From: a virus
IMG/VR virus record: IMGVR_UViG_3300042885_000751
Span: 1-64,000 of that record
DNA length: 64,000 bases
Direction: 5' to 3' (one strand)
Of the stretch, positions 26,214-37,800 are shown in pieces; the first letter of the stretch is position 1; every line of letters begins with the position of its first letter. Below the pieces are notes generated by a model. It had not been told where the DNA came from, ran no database searches, and saw only the letters and a program-made list of their open reading frames with translations. Position numbers and translations under genes: made by a program.

Positions 26214-29201
26214 ATGAGTACTTACATAAGTGGTGTCACTGATTTTATTCCTCAATTTCAACCTTTTCAACCTGATTTAAACTTTTATGCAAATGCATTG
26301 CAAACAAAGCAGAATCAGTATGATACAAACTATAAAGCATTAAATAATGTTTATGGTCAATATTTCTATGCAGATTTAACTCATGGGGATAATCTTAAAA
26401 AGAAAGATGAATTACTTAAAGCAATTGACTTTAATTTAAAACGTGTCTCTGGTTTAGATTTATCATTAGAGCAAAATGTTGATCAAGCTACTCAAGTATT
26501 TAAACCATTTTATCAAGATAAATATCTTATGAGAGATATGGCTTGGACTAAAAATAAAAATAGTGAGAGAGAATATGGCCTTGGTTTAAAGAATAATAGA
26601 GATGAAAAACAAGGAAAGAAATATTGGGAAGAAGGTATAAGATTTTTAGATTATAAAACTGAAGAGTTTAAAAATGGATCACTTGAAGATACAATGAATA
26701 TGGGAAATGCAACATATACTCCTTATGTCAATGTAATTGAAAAAGCTCAAAAAATTGCTAAAGATCAAGGTTTTCATGTTGAAAGTGTAGATACTAGTCC
26801 AGATGGTAAATGGATGATTACTACTACAAACGGTAAACAAATATTACCTCAATTAAAATATTTACTTGAAGCACAACTTGGATCTGATCCTGGTGTTATT
26901 GATGTATATAGAACTCAAGCATATGTAAATAGAAAAGATTATGCATATTCTAATGCAGCTCAATTTAATGGGGATAAGAATGCTGCTGAAATGAAATATC
27001 TTTCAGATAATTATACTATACTTAAGGCAGAAAATGATGCAAGAAAAAAACAACTAGAAAAAAATAGCCAAGTATATGATAATAAAGCAAAACAAGTTAC
27101 TCAAGCTATAGAAAGTGGATCATCTACCCCAGATACAGAATCATATCTTGAAAGAATAAGTCATGCAACTGCTGTTAATTCAGCTGTACTTGCAACTACT
27201 GATGCTACTGTGTCAGCTTTATCAACTAGTACTGGAACATTAACTACATCTACAGGATTCACAAATCCATATGGAGATATTGAATCTTTAAGAAATAAAA
27301 TTGATAATGGAATGGCATCTAAATTGATGCAAAAAGATTTAAGTGAAGCAGCAGATATCTTTGTATCATTAAACGCTAAACAAAAAGTAGATGCAAATCC
27401 ATTTGCTATTCAAGAAATAGCTCATAACTATAGAATGCAAGAAACTGCATTAAGAAATCAAGGTACAATGCAAGCAGCATTGTTAAGAAATCAATCAGAT
27501 AGAGAAATTGCTAATGATAAAGTTCTTTATGATACTGGAGCTTATGTACCAGATCAAGAAAAATATGTAATGGGTCCTAATGGTGAACAAATGTTAAATC
27601 CAAATTTTAACAGACCTGTACTTATGGAAGGAGCAGATGAAATTTCTGTTGAAAAAGTTGGTTCTGGATCAACTGGAATAGTTAATGTTCAAGATGTTGT
27701 AAATAATCAATCAACTAAAGCTGCAAAAGATATAGTTGAACCATATATGAATAACATGTTTGCATCAATGTCAGAATTATGGGATAAAAATTTATTATCA
27801 GCTGAAGATAGAGATATGATTCTTGGTAAAGGAAGTAGTATTGTAGAATTTAATAAAAAATATCAAGAAAATCCTGCTGCATATATTAAAAGTATGGGAG
27901 CTCAAAAACTTAAATCAATTTCAGCTGCTTTTCAAAAATATTTAACAGATAATAATAATGTTGGTATTAATGATATTGATATAACAATAGATAAAATGTC
28001 AAAACTTAATACTAATGTAAATGATTATGTAAGATATAAAGAAGATGTTACAGATTGGAAATTAAAAAGTGTTCCTCTTGTTAAAGAGCATGTAGCTAAA
28101 AATAATCCTGCTCTTAAAGACTATTTAAAAGATATATTTGATAAAAATGGTAATTTAATTAGTGAAAATGCATTTAATAAAAAATATAATTTAGCATCTG
28201 CAAATAAAGAAGCTCTAAAAGGATATATACAATATCAAACAACAAATCCTAAATCAAGTGGAATCATAACACAAAGTACAATAGATAGAGTTCAAGGATT
28301 TGATATATATAATAAAATTAAAGAAGCTGTTCATGAAGCATATGGTTCTTCACAAGTAAATTCAAAAGTTCCATCAGGATTTAATCCATTAGGTGCTAAT
28401 ATTAAAGGAGCAGGATTAAGTGTTGAAAGAAATATAATGAATGTACATGGTGGTGCTTATTTAACTACAAATGCTCAATATTGGAATCAAACTAAAAAAG
28501 ATATAAGCAGTATGGATTTTGGTGATAGCAAATCAGTACAAACTTCATTTAGTGGACCAGTTTTAGGTGTTAATGGAACTAAAAATCAAACAGCTAAAGC
28601 ATTACTTGATGCTTATATTGCACATGTTAATAAAAAAGAAAATAAAGCAACAGGGTTTAAAGTTGGTTCACAAATGATTGCAGCTGGAGATTACACAAAA
28701 GGTGCAATGATATTTTATCCAGATAAAGCATTTTTAAAAGAATATACAGGTGCAAAAGTAAAAAATGAAAATGATGAATGGGTTATGTCAAATTTAATAA
28801 CTCCACAAGAAGAACAAGAAATTTTAAAAAATGGTATATCAGTTATATCTAATGTAAATAATTTTCAAAATGGACTTATGAAATCTTCTTATATGAGCCC
28901 TTTACAAGCGTCAATTGCATATAATAAAGAAAAAGGAGTTACTATAGTAGATGCAAAAGATAAAACAGGTTATAATACTTTGAATATTAGAGTTGATGAA
29001 TTTAATACTGGAGATTATATATATACTCAAACTTATTCAGTATATGATCCTAATACTAAAAGTTTAATAAAATCAAAACCATATACTGTTTCATCTGTTA
29101 ATACTGGAAACAATGTTGATGCCGTAAGAGATAATATGATGGTAAAATGGGATATGCAAAGAATTCAAAATAATGAATTATTTAATAATGTAAGTAGATA
29201 A
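26214..29201 (+). CDS. conserved crAss-like cargo/structural protein
   Basis: 995 residues. The N-terminus YISGVTDFIPQFQPFQPDLN, then FYANALQTKQNQYDTNYKAL, LKRVSGLDLSLEQNVDQAT and MRDMAWTKNK match my memory of a large conserved protein upstream of the RNA polymerase in crAss-like phages. Most of the chain is helical, with long charged stretches and no recognisable catalytic site. A likely role is an internal virion protein ejected with the DNA or scaffolding the polymerase in the capsid (inference). Its stop overlaps the next start (TAATG), so the two large proteins are probably made in fixed proportion. Confidence 0.65.
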   Translation: MSTYISGVTDFIPQFQPFQPDLNFYANALQTKQNQYDTNYKALNNVYGQYFYADLTHGDNLKKKDELLKAIDFNLKRVSGLDLSLEQNVDQATQVFKPFYQDKYLMRDMAWTKNKNSEREYGLGLKNNRDEKQGKKYWEEGIRFLDYKTEEFKNGSLEDTMNMGNATYTPYVNVIEKAQKIAKDQGFHVESVDTSPDGKWMITTTNGKQILPQLKYLLEAQLGSDPGVIDVYRTQAYVNRKDYAYSNAAQFNGDKNAAEMKYLSDNYTILKAENDARKKQLEKNSQVYDNKAKQVTQAIESGSSTPDTESYLERISHATAVNSAVLATTDATVSALSTSTGTLTTSTGFTNPYGDIESLRNKIDNGMASKLMQKDLSEAADIFVSLNAKQKVDANPFAIQEIAHNYRMQETALRNQGTMQAALLRNQSDREIANDKVLYDTGAYVPDQEKYVMGPNGEQMLNPNFNRPVLMEGADEISVEKVGSGSTGIVNVQDVVNNQSTKAAKDIVEPYMNNMFASMSELWDKNLLSAEDRDMILGKGSSIVEFNKKYQENPAAYIKSMGAQKLKSISAAFQKYLTDNNNVGINDIDITIDKMSKLNTNVNDYVRYKEDVTDWKLKSVPLVKEHVAKNNPALKDYLKDIFDKNGNLISENAFNKKYNLASANKEALKGYIQYQTTNPKSSGIITQSTIDRVQGFDIYNKIKEAVHEAYGSSQVNSKVPSGFNPLGANIKGAGLSVERNIMNVHGGAYLTTNAQYWNQTKKDISSMDFGDSKSVQTSFSGPVLGVNGTKNQTAKALLDAYIAHVNKKENKATGFKVGSQMIAAGDYTKGAMIFYPDKAFLKEYTGAKVKNENDEWVMSNLITPQEEQEILKNGISVISNVNNFQNGLMKSSYMSPLQASIAYNKEKGVTIVDAKDKTGYNTLNIRVDEFNTGDYIYTQTYSVYDPNTKSLIKSKPYTVSSVNTGNNVDAVRDNMMVKWDMQRIQNNELFNNVSR

Positions 29202-32200
29202 TGGAAAATACTTTTAGCCCTTTAGATCCACTTGGACCAGAATTTGGTAAAGTTCAAGGACCTGCAATTAATGCACAAAGTTTATCTCCATTTGAAGGTG
29301 ATGTATTAAAAGAAAATAAAATTGATTTTTTTCCTATTGCACATGATTTTAGTATTGCTGCACATCCTAAATATCCTGTACAAGATGTTGTAACTGGGCG
29401 TAGTCCAAATAGACCAGGTTATCAAAATCCAAATAAAAATCTTACAGCACAACAACGTGCAGATGCATGGGCAGCTGATAGTGAGATGATGATCAGATCA
29501 CATAATGATAAAAATACATATGCAAAAATGAATATGTATAATGCTGGTCCATCTGGTAATTCATTTTATAAAAGATATGCAGCTTTTGGTGAGAAAAAAT
29601 TTAATGAATTAGGTTTTTCTCCAATGAGAGATAATGAAGCAATATATAATGCTAATACAACTTGGGGAGAAAGAGCATCAAGAATGATGAAAAATTCATT
29701 TTTACCTTTACTAGGTAGAGGATTTGTATCTGGTCCAAAGAGTTTATTTAAAATGATGCAAGGTGATTTTAGTTCTGATCTTGAAGATGCAAGAGCATAT
29801 GAAGAAGCTGCAGCTATAGGTCAAGATACATCAGGAGGTTTTGGAGCATTCTTTACTAATACTTCAATGAGTTTTGCATATACTGCGGGTATTATTGGTG
29901 AAGCAATTGTTGAAGAAGTTGCAGGTGCTTTACTTGCTCCTGTTACTTTTGGTGGTTCTTTTTTTGCTGCTACTGCTAACAATTTAAGAAAAGTTGGTAA
30001 ACTTGGTGATGCTGTTGATTTAGCTGTTGATGGATATAGAGCTGTTAATACTACACTTAAAGAAGCAAATAGTATCAATGGTGCTAGAAAAATGTGGAAA
30101 GGAGCAGAAACTTTTGGCAATAATAAACTTGTTAAATTTTTAAATCCACTTGAAAATACATATAGTGCAGTTATGGGCATTGGTAAAAATGCAGATAACT
30201 TAACAGGTCTTGCAAGATTATCACGTGAAACTAGTAAAACAGCAGGTGGTTTATTCAGAGATGTAAGAAATATTAATATGGCATTATCAGAAGCCCGTCT
30301 AGAAGGTGGTATGAATGATAATAAAGTATATGATGAATTATATGATGAATACTACAGAAAGAATGAAAGAGCTCCAAGTGATGAAGAGCAATATGAAATG
30401 ACTAAAACTGCAAAAGCATCTGGTATAAATACATTGATGTGGAATACTGCATTAATATTTGCATCAAATAAAATTGTACTTCCTAACTTAATGAAATCCG
30501 GTGCAGGTAAAAATGCAATTGGTAATAAGTTAGATGATGTATTAACCATGAAAGATGGTAAAGTTGTACTTGAAAAAAAATTTGATGCAGGTAAAAAAAT
30601 TGCAAAAGGTGAATTTACATATGTTGCTAATTCATTTAAAAACTCACTTAAAGGATTTAAAGCTGCTCCAATTAGAACTACTGCTAAAGTAGCTGGAACA
30701 TATCTAAAAGGTAATTTACTTGAAGGTGTTCAAGAAAACTTACAAGATGTTATATCAGTAGCTAATGAAGAATACTATATTAATTCATATAAGAATAAAG
30801 AATTAGGTGCTCACTTATATAATAAATCACAAAGTTCATTAATGCTAGATGGATTAAAAAATCAATTCTCATCACAGGGATTTGAAACATTTGCTTCAGG
30901 TGCATTAATGGGTTTATTTTCTGGTGGATTAAACTTAATTAAAGGAGGTTTAGATGCAGGTTATAATAATATATTTAATAAAGAAGAATATAATACATAT
31001 AAAGCAGAAAGAAAAACACATGGTGAAAATGTAGCAAAACAATTAACTGCATTGTATAATGACCCTAATGAATTCTTTGACCCAAAGTTATTTAATTATG
31101 GTAATCAAAATAATGTTGTAGCAAATACAGAAGATGCAGATACTAAAGATAAAAAAGATGATTTGCGTGATGCATTCATGAGTCAAGTATGGACATCATT
31201 AAGTTCTAATACACTTAATTATTTTAAAGATCATATCTCTTCATTTAAAGATGTAACACCAGAAGAGTTTGAAGATGCATTTGGATTTGAAAAAGGTACT
31301 GGTATTGAAAGACAAGGTAAAATTGATACTATTATATCTAAGATAGATGATGTTAAAAAAACATATGATTATGCAAGTGATAGATTTCCTAATCCAATTG
31401 ACTTAAGTAAATATGATAAAGCTTTACCTGAATATAGAGAAGCAGCATTACTTAGTAGAGCTTGGAATGAAGGGGTAAGGCAATATGTTTTTTCAAACCA
31501 TAAATATATGGACAATGTTGATAGAATGGTAAGTATTTCTGGTACCATTCTAGATAATCCATCTATGAAAAAGATGTCTCAAACAGACATGCAAATGATA
31601 CTTCAACCTTCAAAAATAAATGATGAAGTACAATTACTTAAATCAGAAATAGAAGGGCTTAGTCAATTAACTGATTCTAAGTCTAAAGCAGAATTATTAA
31701 AAAAACAAAATAAAGTAACAGCTTTAGAAGAATATGCATCTGCACATAATATGCATGAAGCATACTATAACAGTTCTACAAGAGATCAGTTTATTAATGA
31801 TTTATTTGAAGAAGTAAAAAAACAACAAGGTGTTGCAGAATTAACAGAAGATGATAAAAAACAAATACTTGAGATTCAAGAAAATGCAGTTGATAATGAT
31901 TTAGAATTAGCATATAAAAACTTTTTAAAAGTTGCAAATGGCATTGATTCATCTTATATATTTGATACTGATGTTGATGAAAGTTTTAGTAAGCTTAAAG
32001 ATCATTATAAAATAGATGAAGAAACAAAAGATCTTGTTAAACAAATTAATTTAATGCATGACCCAAAGTTTTTTATGGGTCAAGTTAATAAATCTAAAGT
32101 TTGGATGACTAATATGTACAATAATAGAAAAGACTATTTTGTAGATATGGTTAATAAGCAAATTAATGGATTAGAAAATAATACATTCTTAAATGCATTA

Positions 32201-34891
32201 GCTGATAAAAATATATTCATGGATCTTGAAGAATTTCAAAATTATATGGATAATAATGTTCCACCTAAAGAATTTCTTAATGATACTACAAAACAAGTAA
32301 TAAAACCAGGTACTATTGAATATGCATTAATATTTGATATGCTACAAAAGAATAAAGAATTAAAAACTCAAGAGACATCAAAAGAAACATTTGAAGAAAA
32401 ATTACAAACAGTACTTGATGGTTTAGATATAGCAGAACAAAAAGAAATTGATAAGCTAGAAAAAACTGAAGTTAAAACTAAAGTTAAAACAGTTAAGAGA
32501 GAGGGTATAAAAATTAAAGATGTTGCTATTGAAATTGCACTTGGAGAATATGTAGATATAACAATTGAAAAAACAGATCAGGTATTAACATTATTTAGTT
32601 CTGCTGAAGGATTAAGAAATAATAATAAAGATGGTGACGTAATTAGCATTAAGGATATCAAGGATACATTCTCTGAATATACAATTTATAAACTTGAACT
32701 TAAACCAAATGCAGCAGAGGTTAAAGAAATAAATAAAAAATATACAGATCTTAAGAAAGAAGCAATAGATAAATTTAAAGCTGAAAAAAGTAAAAATGAA
32801 TTAAAACAATATTCAATATATACTGAGTTAAAAGATTTCCCTAAAGACTTATACAAAGAGTTGCAGGCTGAATTTAATAAATCTGAAGAACTAGCAGCTG
32901 CATCTGATGAAGACTTATCTGATGAAGAGATATTAGATATGTTTAAAGCATTTATTGAAAAAGATGCTAATGCTAAAACTATTATAGATAATTATAATGG
33001 TAAAAATGCAGAAGAAGTAAAAAAAGAAGAATCTGGTGAAATAGAGGAATTTGATTTTCAATATAATAATAAAACTGAAAACACTTCTAAATTTGATAAT
33101 GAGCAAATAAAAACTTTAAGTAGTCAATTTAAGAATTTTAGAGATAGTGAAACTGATCCTGTAAAAAAAGAATATTATGCAAAGGTGGTTAATGATTTTA
33201 AAAAATTAATTGCTACACGTTTACTAAAAAGCTATAAACCTGATATACAAGAGACAATAAGAATTATAAAAGAAAAGTTAACTGATCAACAAGGAAGAGC
33301 ACAAAAAATAGGTCAACTGGGTTATTTAGTAAATAATAAAATTCTTGAAAGAGTAACTAATTTTATACAAGGTTTAAAAAGTAATAAATATAAATACACA
33401 GGAAAACAAATAATAACTAATGCTTTTGATATTACTATTAATAAAACTGGATTGAATAAAGAAAGCATTGATGCTTTCATGACTGAGATTGATGAAAAAT
33501 TAATGCCAACTCCAACAAAAGATACAGGATATACAAAAGATACTCTTGATGGTGTTGCATCCACTTCAAATAATTTAAGAAATTACTTAAATGATATACT
33601 TGAAAATAAAGAAACAAATGGTCTTAAGAGTAAAAAAGATCAGTTAGATGCAATACAAAAATATATATCTGATAATGCATATGAGTATACAAGAAAAGCT
33701 GGTGATTATTTAGATGAGCAATTAAAAAGTTTCTTTACTAAAGGAGAAAAACCAGAATTTAAAGAATCAGAAATTATTAGAGAAGCATTTGATGATATAT
33801 TTGGACCTAAAGGTTTTTTAAAACCCATTAAACAAAAAATAGATTCAGGTGAGTTATATGTATTAGCAAAAAATCTTGTAGTATTTGATGAAGAAAGTGG
33901 TATTGCTGGTGAAATGGATTTACTGCTTATTGATAAACAAGGTAAATTACACATAGTAGATTTTAAAACTGGTGAACAAAAAAAATGGAATGGCTTTGTT
34001 GAAGGAACAGATTCAGGTTTAAATAAAACTGAAGACTATACTCTACAACAATATACTTATGCTAGATTATTAAAAAAGATGACAGGACTTGATGCTGAAA
34101 TAAACATCATGCCTATTGAAATAAATATTAATAAATATAGATATCAAATTGGAACTGTAAATGAACCTACTAATAAAAAGTTATTAGGTTTAGATAATTG
34201 GTATTTTCCATTAGATCCTAATTTTGCTGATGCTAAAACTAAAATAGATAAAGAAATTAGTATTACAGAACCTGTTATTACTGAGCCTGTTATTACAGAA
34301 CCTGGTATTAAAGTAGCTACAGAAGTAAAATTAAGTGATGAAGATAAAACTAAACTAGGTAGACTTGGTTATAAATCTGAATTTTATAGACAGCTTTCTA
34401 AAGAAGACTTAACAAAAATACTTCAAGATAGTATTCCAATTGAAGTGTTTACTAAAGAGCAAACAATAACTGAAGAAAAACAAGTTACAAAAGTATCTGA
34501 ACTTACTTTTAAAAATGGTGATACTGTTATAGTTGAGAAAACAATACCTGGTAGAAAAAATGATCCTGATTTTGCTTCAGTAGGTGCAGTAATAACTGTT
34601 ATAGAAACTACAGAAAAAGGTGTCAGATTTACATACATGGGACGCCAAAAAACATTATCTTTGTCTGAGTTAGATAAATATGTTACAACAAAAACTATTG
34701 AGAAAACTAAAGAAGCTGAAAAGGGTGATGAAGTTTTAGATGCAATAGATCAAGACTTAATTGCTGAGTCATTAAAAGTATTAAAAGATTTTATTTCTAG
34801 TGATACAAATATAAATAAAGCAAAAACAAATGCTAATGATAAAACATTAGTAGAGATTTATGATGAATTATTAAAATACTTAGATTGTTAA
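29201..34891 (+). CDS. giant cargo protein with PD-(D/E)XK nuclease domain
   Basis: 1896 residues. The N-terminal 150 residues (VTGRSPNRPGYQNP, NAGPSGNSFYKRYAAFGEKK) are of the crAss-like cargo type. They are followed by Gly/Ala-rich segments, near 220-260 (SMSFAYTAGIIGEAIVEEVA), that could contact membrane. The middle is a long charged helical region. At about 1568-1620 there is GEMDLLLID, then HIVDFKTGEQ, then TLQQYTYARLL. This spacing of G-E-x-D, (V)D-x-K and Q-x-x-x-Y is the RecB-type PD-(D/E)XK core. After it an ITEPV linker repeated three times leads to a small beta domain. A virion-borne nuclease could act on host DNA or on DNA ends at entry (inference). Confidence 0.65.
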   Translation: MENTFSPLDPLGPEFGKVQGPAINAQSLSPFEGDVLKENKIDFFPIAHDFSIAAHPKYPVQDVVTGRSPNRPGYQNPNKNLTAQQRADAWAADSEMMIRSHNDKNTYAKMNMYNAGPSGNSFYKRYAAFGEKKFNELGFSPMRDNEAIYNANTTWGERASRMMKNSFLPLLGRGFVSGPKSLFKMMQGDFSSDLEDARAYEEAAAIGQDTSGGFGAFFTNTSMSFAYTAGIIGEAIVEEVAGALLAPVTFGGSFFAATANNLRKVGKLGDAVDLAVDGYRAVNTTLKEANSINGARKMWKGAETFGNNKLVKFLNPLENTYSAVMGIGKNADNLTGLARLSRETSKTAGGLFRDVRNINMALSEARLEGGMNDNKVYDELYDEYYRKNERAPSDEEQYEMTKTAKASGINTLMWNTALIFASNKIVLPNLMKSGAGKNAIGNKLDDVLTMKDGKVVLEKKFDAGKKIAKGEFTYVANSFKNSLKGFKAAPIRTTAKVAGTYLKGNLLEGVQENLQDVISVANEEYYINSYKNKELGAHLYNKSQSSLMLDGLKNQFSSQGFETFASGALMGLFSGGLNLIKGGLDAGYNNIFNKEEYNTYKAERKTHGENVAKQLTALYNDPNEFFDPKLFNYGNQNNVVANTEDADTKDKKDDLRDAFMSQVWTSLSSNTLNYFKDHISSFKDVTPEEFEDAFGFEKGTGIERQGKIDTIISKIDDVKKTYDYASDRFPNPIDLSKYDKALPEYREAALLSRAWNEGVRQYVFSNHKYMDNVDRMVSISGTILDNPSMKKMSQTDMQMILQPSKINDEVQLLKSEIEGLSQLTDSKSKAELLKKQNKVTALEEYASAHNMHEAYYNSSTRDQFINDLFEEVKKQQGVAELTEDDKKQILEIQENAVDNDLELAYKNFLKVANGIDSSYIFDTDVDESFSKLKDHYKIDEETKDLVKQINLMHDPKFFMGQVNKSKVWMTNMYNNRKDYFVDMVNKQINGLENNTFLNALADKNIFMDLEEFQNYMDNNVPPKEFLNDTTKQVIKPGTIEYALIFDMLQKNKELKTQETSKETFEEKLQTVLDGLDIAEQKEIDKLEKTEVKTKVKTVKREGIKIKDVAIEIALGEYVDITIEKTDQVLTLFSSAEGLRNNNKDGDVISIKDIKDTFSEYTIYKLELKPNAAEVKEINKKYTDLKKEAIDKFKAEKSKNELKQYSIYTELKDFPKDLYKELQAEFNKSEELAAASDEDLSDEEILDMFKAFIEKDANAKTIIDNYNGKNAEEVKKEESGEIEEFDFQYNNKTENTSKFDNEQIKTLSSQFKNFRDSETDPVKKEYYAKVVNDFKKLIATRLLKSYKPDIQETIRIIKEKLTDQQGRAQKIGQLGYLVNNKILERVTNFIQGLKSNKYKYTGKQIITNAFDITINKTGLNKESIDAFMTEIDEKLMPTPTKDTGYTKDTLDGVASTSNNLRNYLNDILENKETNGLKSKKDQLDAIQKYISDNAYEYTRKAGDYLDEQLKSFFTKGEKPEFKESEIIREAFDDIFGPKGFLKPIKQKIDSGELYVLAKNLVVFDEESGIAGEMDLLLIDKQGKLHIVDFKTGEQKKWNGFVEGTDSGLNKTEDYTLQQYTYARLLKKMTGLDAEINIMPIEININKYRYQIGTVNEPTNKKLLGLDNWYFPLDPNFADAKTKIDKEISITEPVITEPVITEPGIKVATEVKLSDEDKTKLGRLGYKSEFYRQLSKEDLTKILQDSIPIEVFTKEQTITEEKQVTKVSELTFKNGDTVIVEKTIPGRKNDPDFASVGAVITVIETTEKGVRFTYMGRQKTLSLSELDKYVTTKTIEKTKEAEKGDEVLDAIDQDLIAESLKVLKDFISSDTNINKAKTNANDKTLVEIYDELLKYLDC

Positions 34892-34895
34892 TATT

Positions 34896-37800
34896 ATGGT
34901 AAACTGTTCATTATCACCAACACAAGTTGAAAATTTATATAAGTTAATATATAAACAAATGCTTAATTCTTTAGAGGATAATTCTTTTAATCAAGAAGCA
35001 TTTATGACTGACCTATTTGAAAAAATAGAACAAAAAGCAGATATTAATACAGCATCTACTTTTTTACAAGTTGTACCTGTTTTAATGAAAGAGGCACTTG
35101 AACAAGATGAATTAGGAAATGTTAATTTTGATTTAAATATTAATAGGGAATTAATAAATAACTTTAAAAATACAGAAAACGGATTATTTAAAACATTAAA
35201 ATATTTTAAACCTGAAGCTACTTTAGCAGATTTAGAAATCAGTATGGAAATAGAAAAAGGTATAATAAATACTCCTGAATCAGATCAAGGTGATGAATTA
35301 ACTGATATACTTAATGATCCATTTAGATGGCAAGCAGATGATGCTTTAACTTCTACAATGCAAGAACTTTCTACTAGAAAACCTGATGAAAAAGACACTG
35401 GAGCTAAAGAAAAAAAAGATCCTAATAAAGAAAGAATATATAGAGCAATAAGAAAGATTAAAGAAAAAGGTGTAAGAAAAGAAGGTGGACCTGAATTAAT
35501 TTATCAAGGTAAAGTATTAAAATTAAAAACAGTAAAATTATTAAGTCTTAATGCTAAAAATTTACTTGATAAAACTACTGTTGCATTTGTAATAAAAAGT
35601 AATTCAATAGTAGATCAAGGTACTAGTCTAGAAGATGTAACTCCTGCTAAAGATATAATTGCATTAGTAGTAACTGATGAAAATGGTGTAGAATTATTTT
35701 TTGATGAAAATGGAAACATATCTACTAAAGAAGAAGGTGGTCAAATTGTATATCAATTTTTAAGAGATGTAAGAACTGAAAAAGATTCTAATAAATTAAG
35801 AGTTACAGACATATATGGTTTAGAAGATAGAATTCTTTCACCTGCAGAATTAATTGAAAAAGATGCTCATAATAGTAAAATGAGTATGGAGTCATATAAA
35901 AAATGGTTAATTGACCAGGGTACTACATATGAAGAATTACTTGTTGCAGTAGATAATAAACAACAAGAAAGCTTTAAAGAATTACAAAATTTAAGAGATG
36001 ATGCACGTGCAGATAAACCTAAATTATTAAACATAACAGATATTAGTGCTGGTATTACTGATGTTTTCTTTTCTGAAACAAGTACAACATTAGATGACTT
36101 TCTTACTAGTAGTAAAAAAACATTTGAAGATTTAGATCTTCAAATTAATCCAGATAAATTTACTGCTCAAGTATATGTAAATGATACTTATTATACAATT
36201 GATAGACCTAATTTACCTGAAGAATACATAAATCAAATTGCTGCTGTATTAGTAAATCCTAAATTAACTAATGAACAGAAAAATAATTTTTATTTACAGT
36301 TTACTAATAATAATATTAATAGAGATAAAAGAAAATTACTTGTATTTTATGATTCAGTAACAAAAGAATTAACAGCTAAATATAGAACTAAGTCTTCTGA
36401 AAGTGCTCAATTATTTGATTTATCAGCTTCTGGTGCTGAAAAAATTATAATTGACAGTTTATTGTATGAAAGTACATATGTTAAAACTAATGGTGAAACA
36501 GAAATTTATGCTACTACCATGGGTTATAATAAAGATTTACTTATAAGTAAAGGTGTCAGTAAATTTTATACATATGACCGTACTACTGATAAACTTATAG
36601 CTAAGTCATATAAAGATTTTCTTAATGGATTAGACTTAAAAGTTTTAAAACCAGATACTGAAAAAAATGATAAAGATAAAGCAGTAAATAATCCATATTT
36701 TCAATTTAGAATTGATAAAGATTTTATTGCTGAAACAGAAGAAGTTAAAGAAGCAACAACATCTACTCCTGTAGATAAAATTAAAGAAACTAAAGATAAC
36801 CTTGTTGCTAAATTAAAAGTTAATAAAGATTTATCTGGTACTATATACAGTGGTAAAGCACTTACAGATGCTACATTTGAAATGATGATAGATGGTGTAC
36901 GTGTAGAAGGTAGATATGAGGATGGTAAACCAATTGCAGGTATAAAAATTGGTGATCCGGTAACATTTATAGTTAATGATGTATCTCCTACTATAACTGA
37001 TGTGATATCAATATATAAAGGAGATAAAAAAATAGGTCAAGTAAGTCAAACTGATTTTACCTTAAAACCAAAAACTCCTAAAGCAACTGTTACTCCACAA
37101 CAAAAAGCAGCTGAAAAAGATAAACCACTTACTAATCCAGATAAAGTTGGTCAAGCTGATGATACAACTGGTATAAGTGATGCATTTGATTTAAATAGAT
37201 CTGCTAAATTACCTAATAATGTTACTCAAGAAGAAATTACTGCTGCTCAAGAATGGTGGGATAATTCTCCATTATCTAAACTTATTAAACTTGAGCACAT
37301 GGCTAACATTGTTAACTCTGATGTTTATGCAAGATTTATTATAGCAGGTAAAAGATTAGAGGATACTAAAATACAATTAGATACTGCTACTGGTAGTTCT
37401 GCTGTAGATTTATACCATGAAGCTTGGCATGCATTTTCTCAATTATATTTAACTAAGGATCAAAAAACTAAGTTATATGCTGAGACAAGAAAAAGATTAA
37501 ATAACTATGATCTTTCTCCAATTGAAGTAGAAGAAATTATTGCTGAAGACTTTAGAGATTATGCTAAAAATCCTCAAACTATAAAAGATGGGCCAACAAG
37601 AAATAGTTTATTCAGAAAAATCTGGAATTTCATTAAAGCATTATTTGGTAAACAAAATACTAAAGATGAGTTATTTGAGAAATTATTTTTTGCAAGTAAA
37701 AACCCTAAGCTTTTAAACAAATATACTCCACTTGTTGATAACCATATGTTCAACACTCTTAATAGAGCAAGAGGTATAGTCAACACTGAAACAAAAGAAC

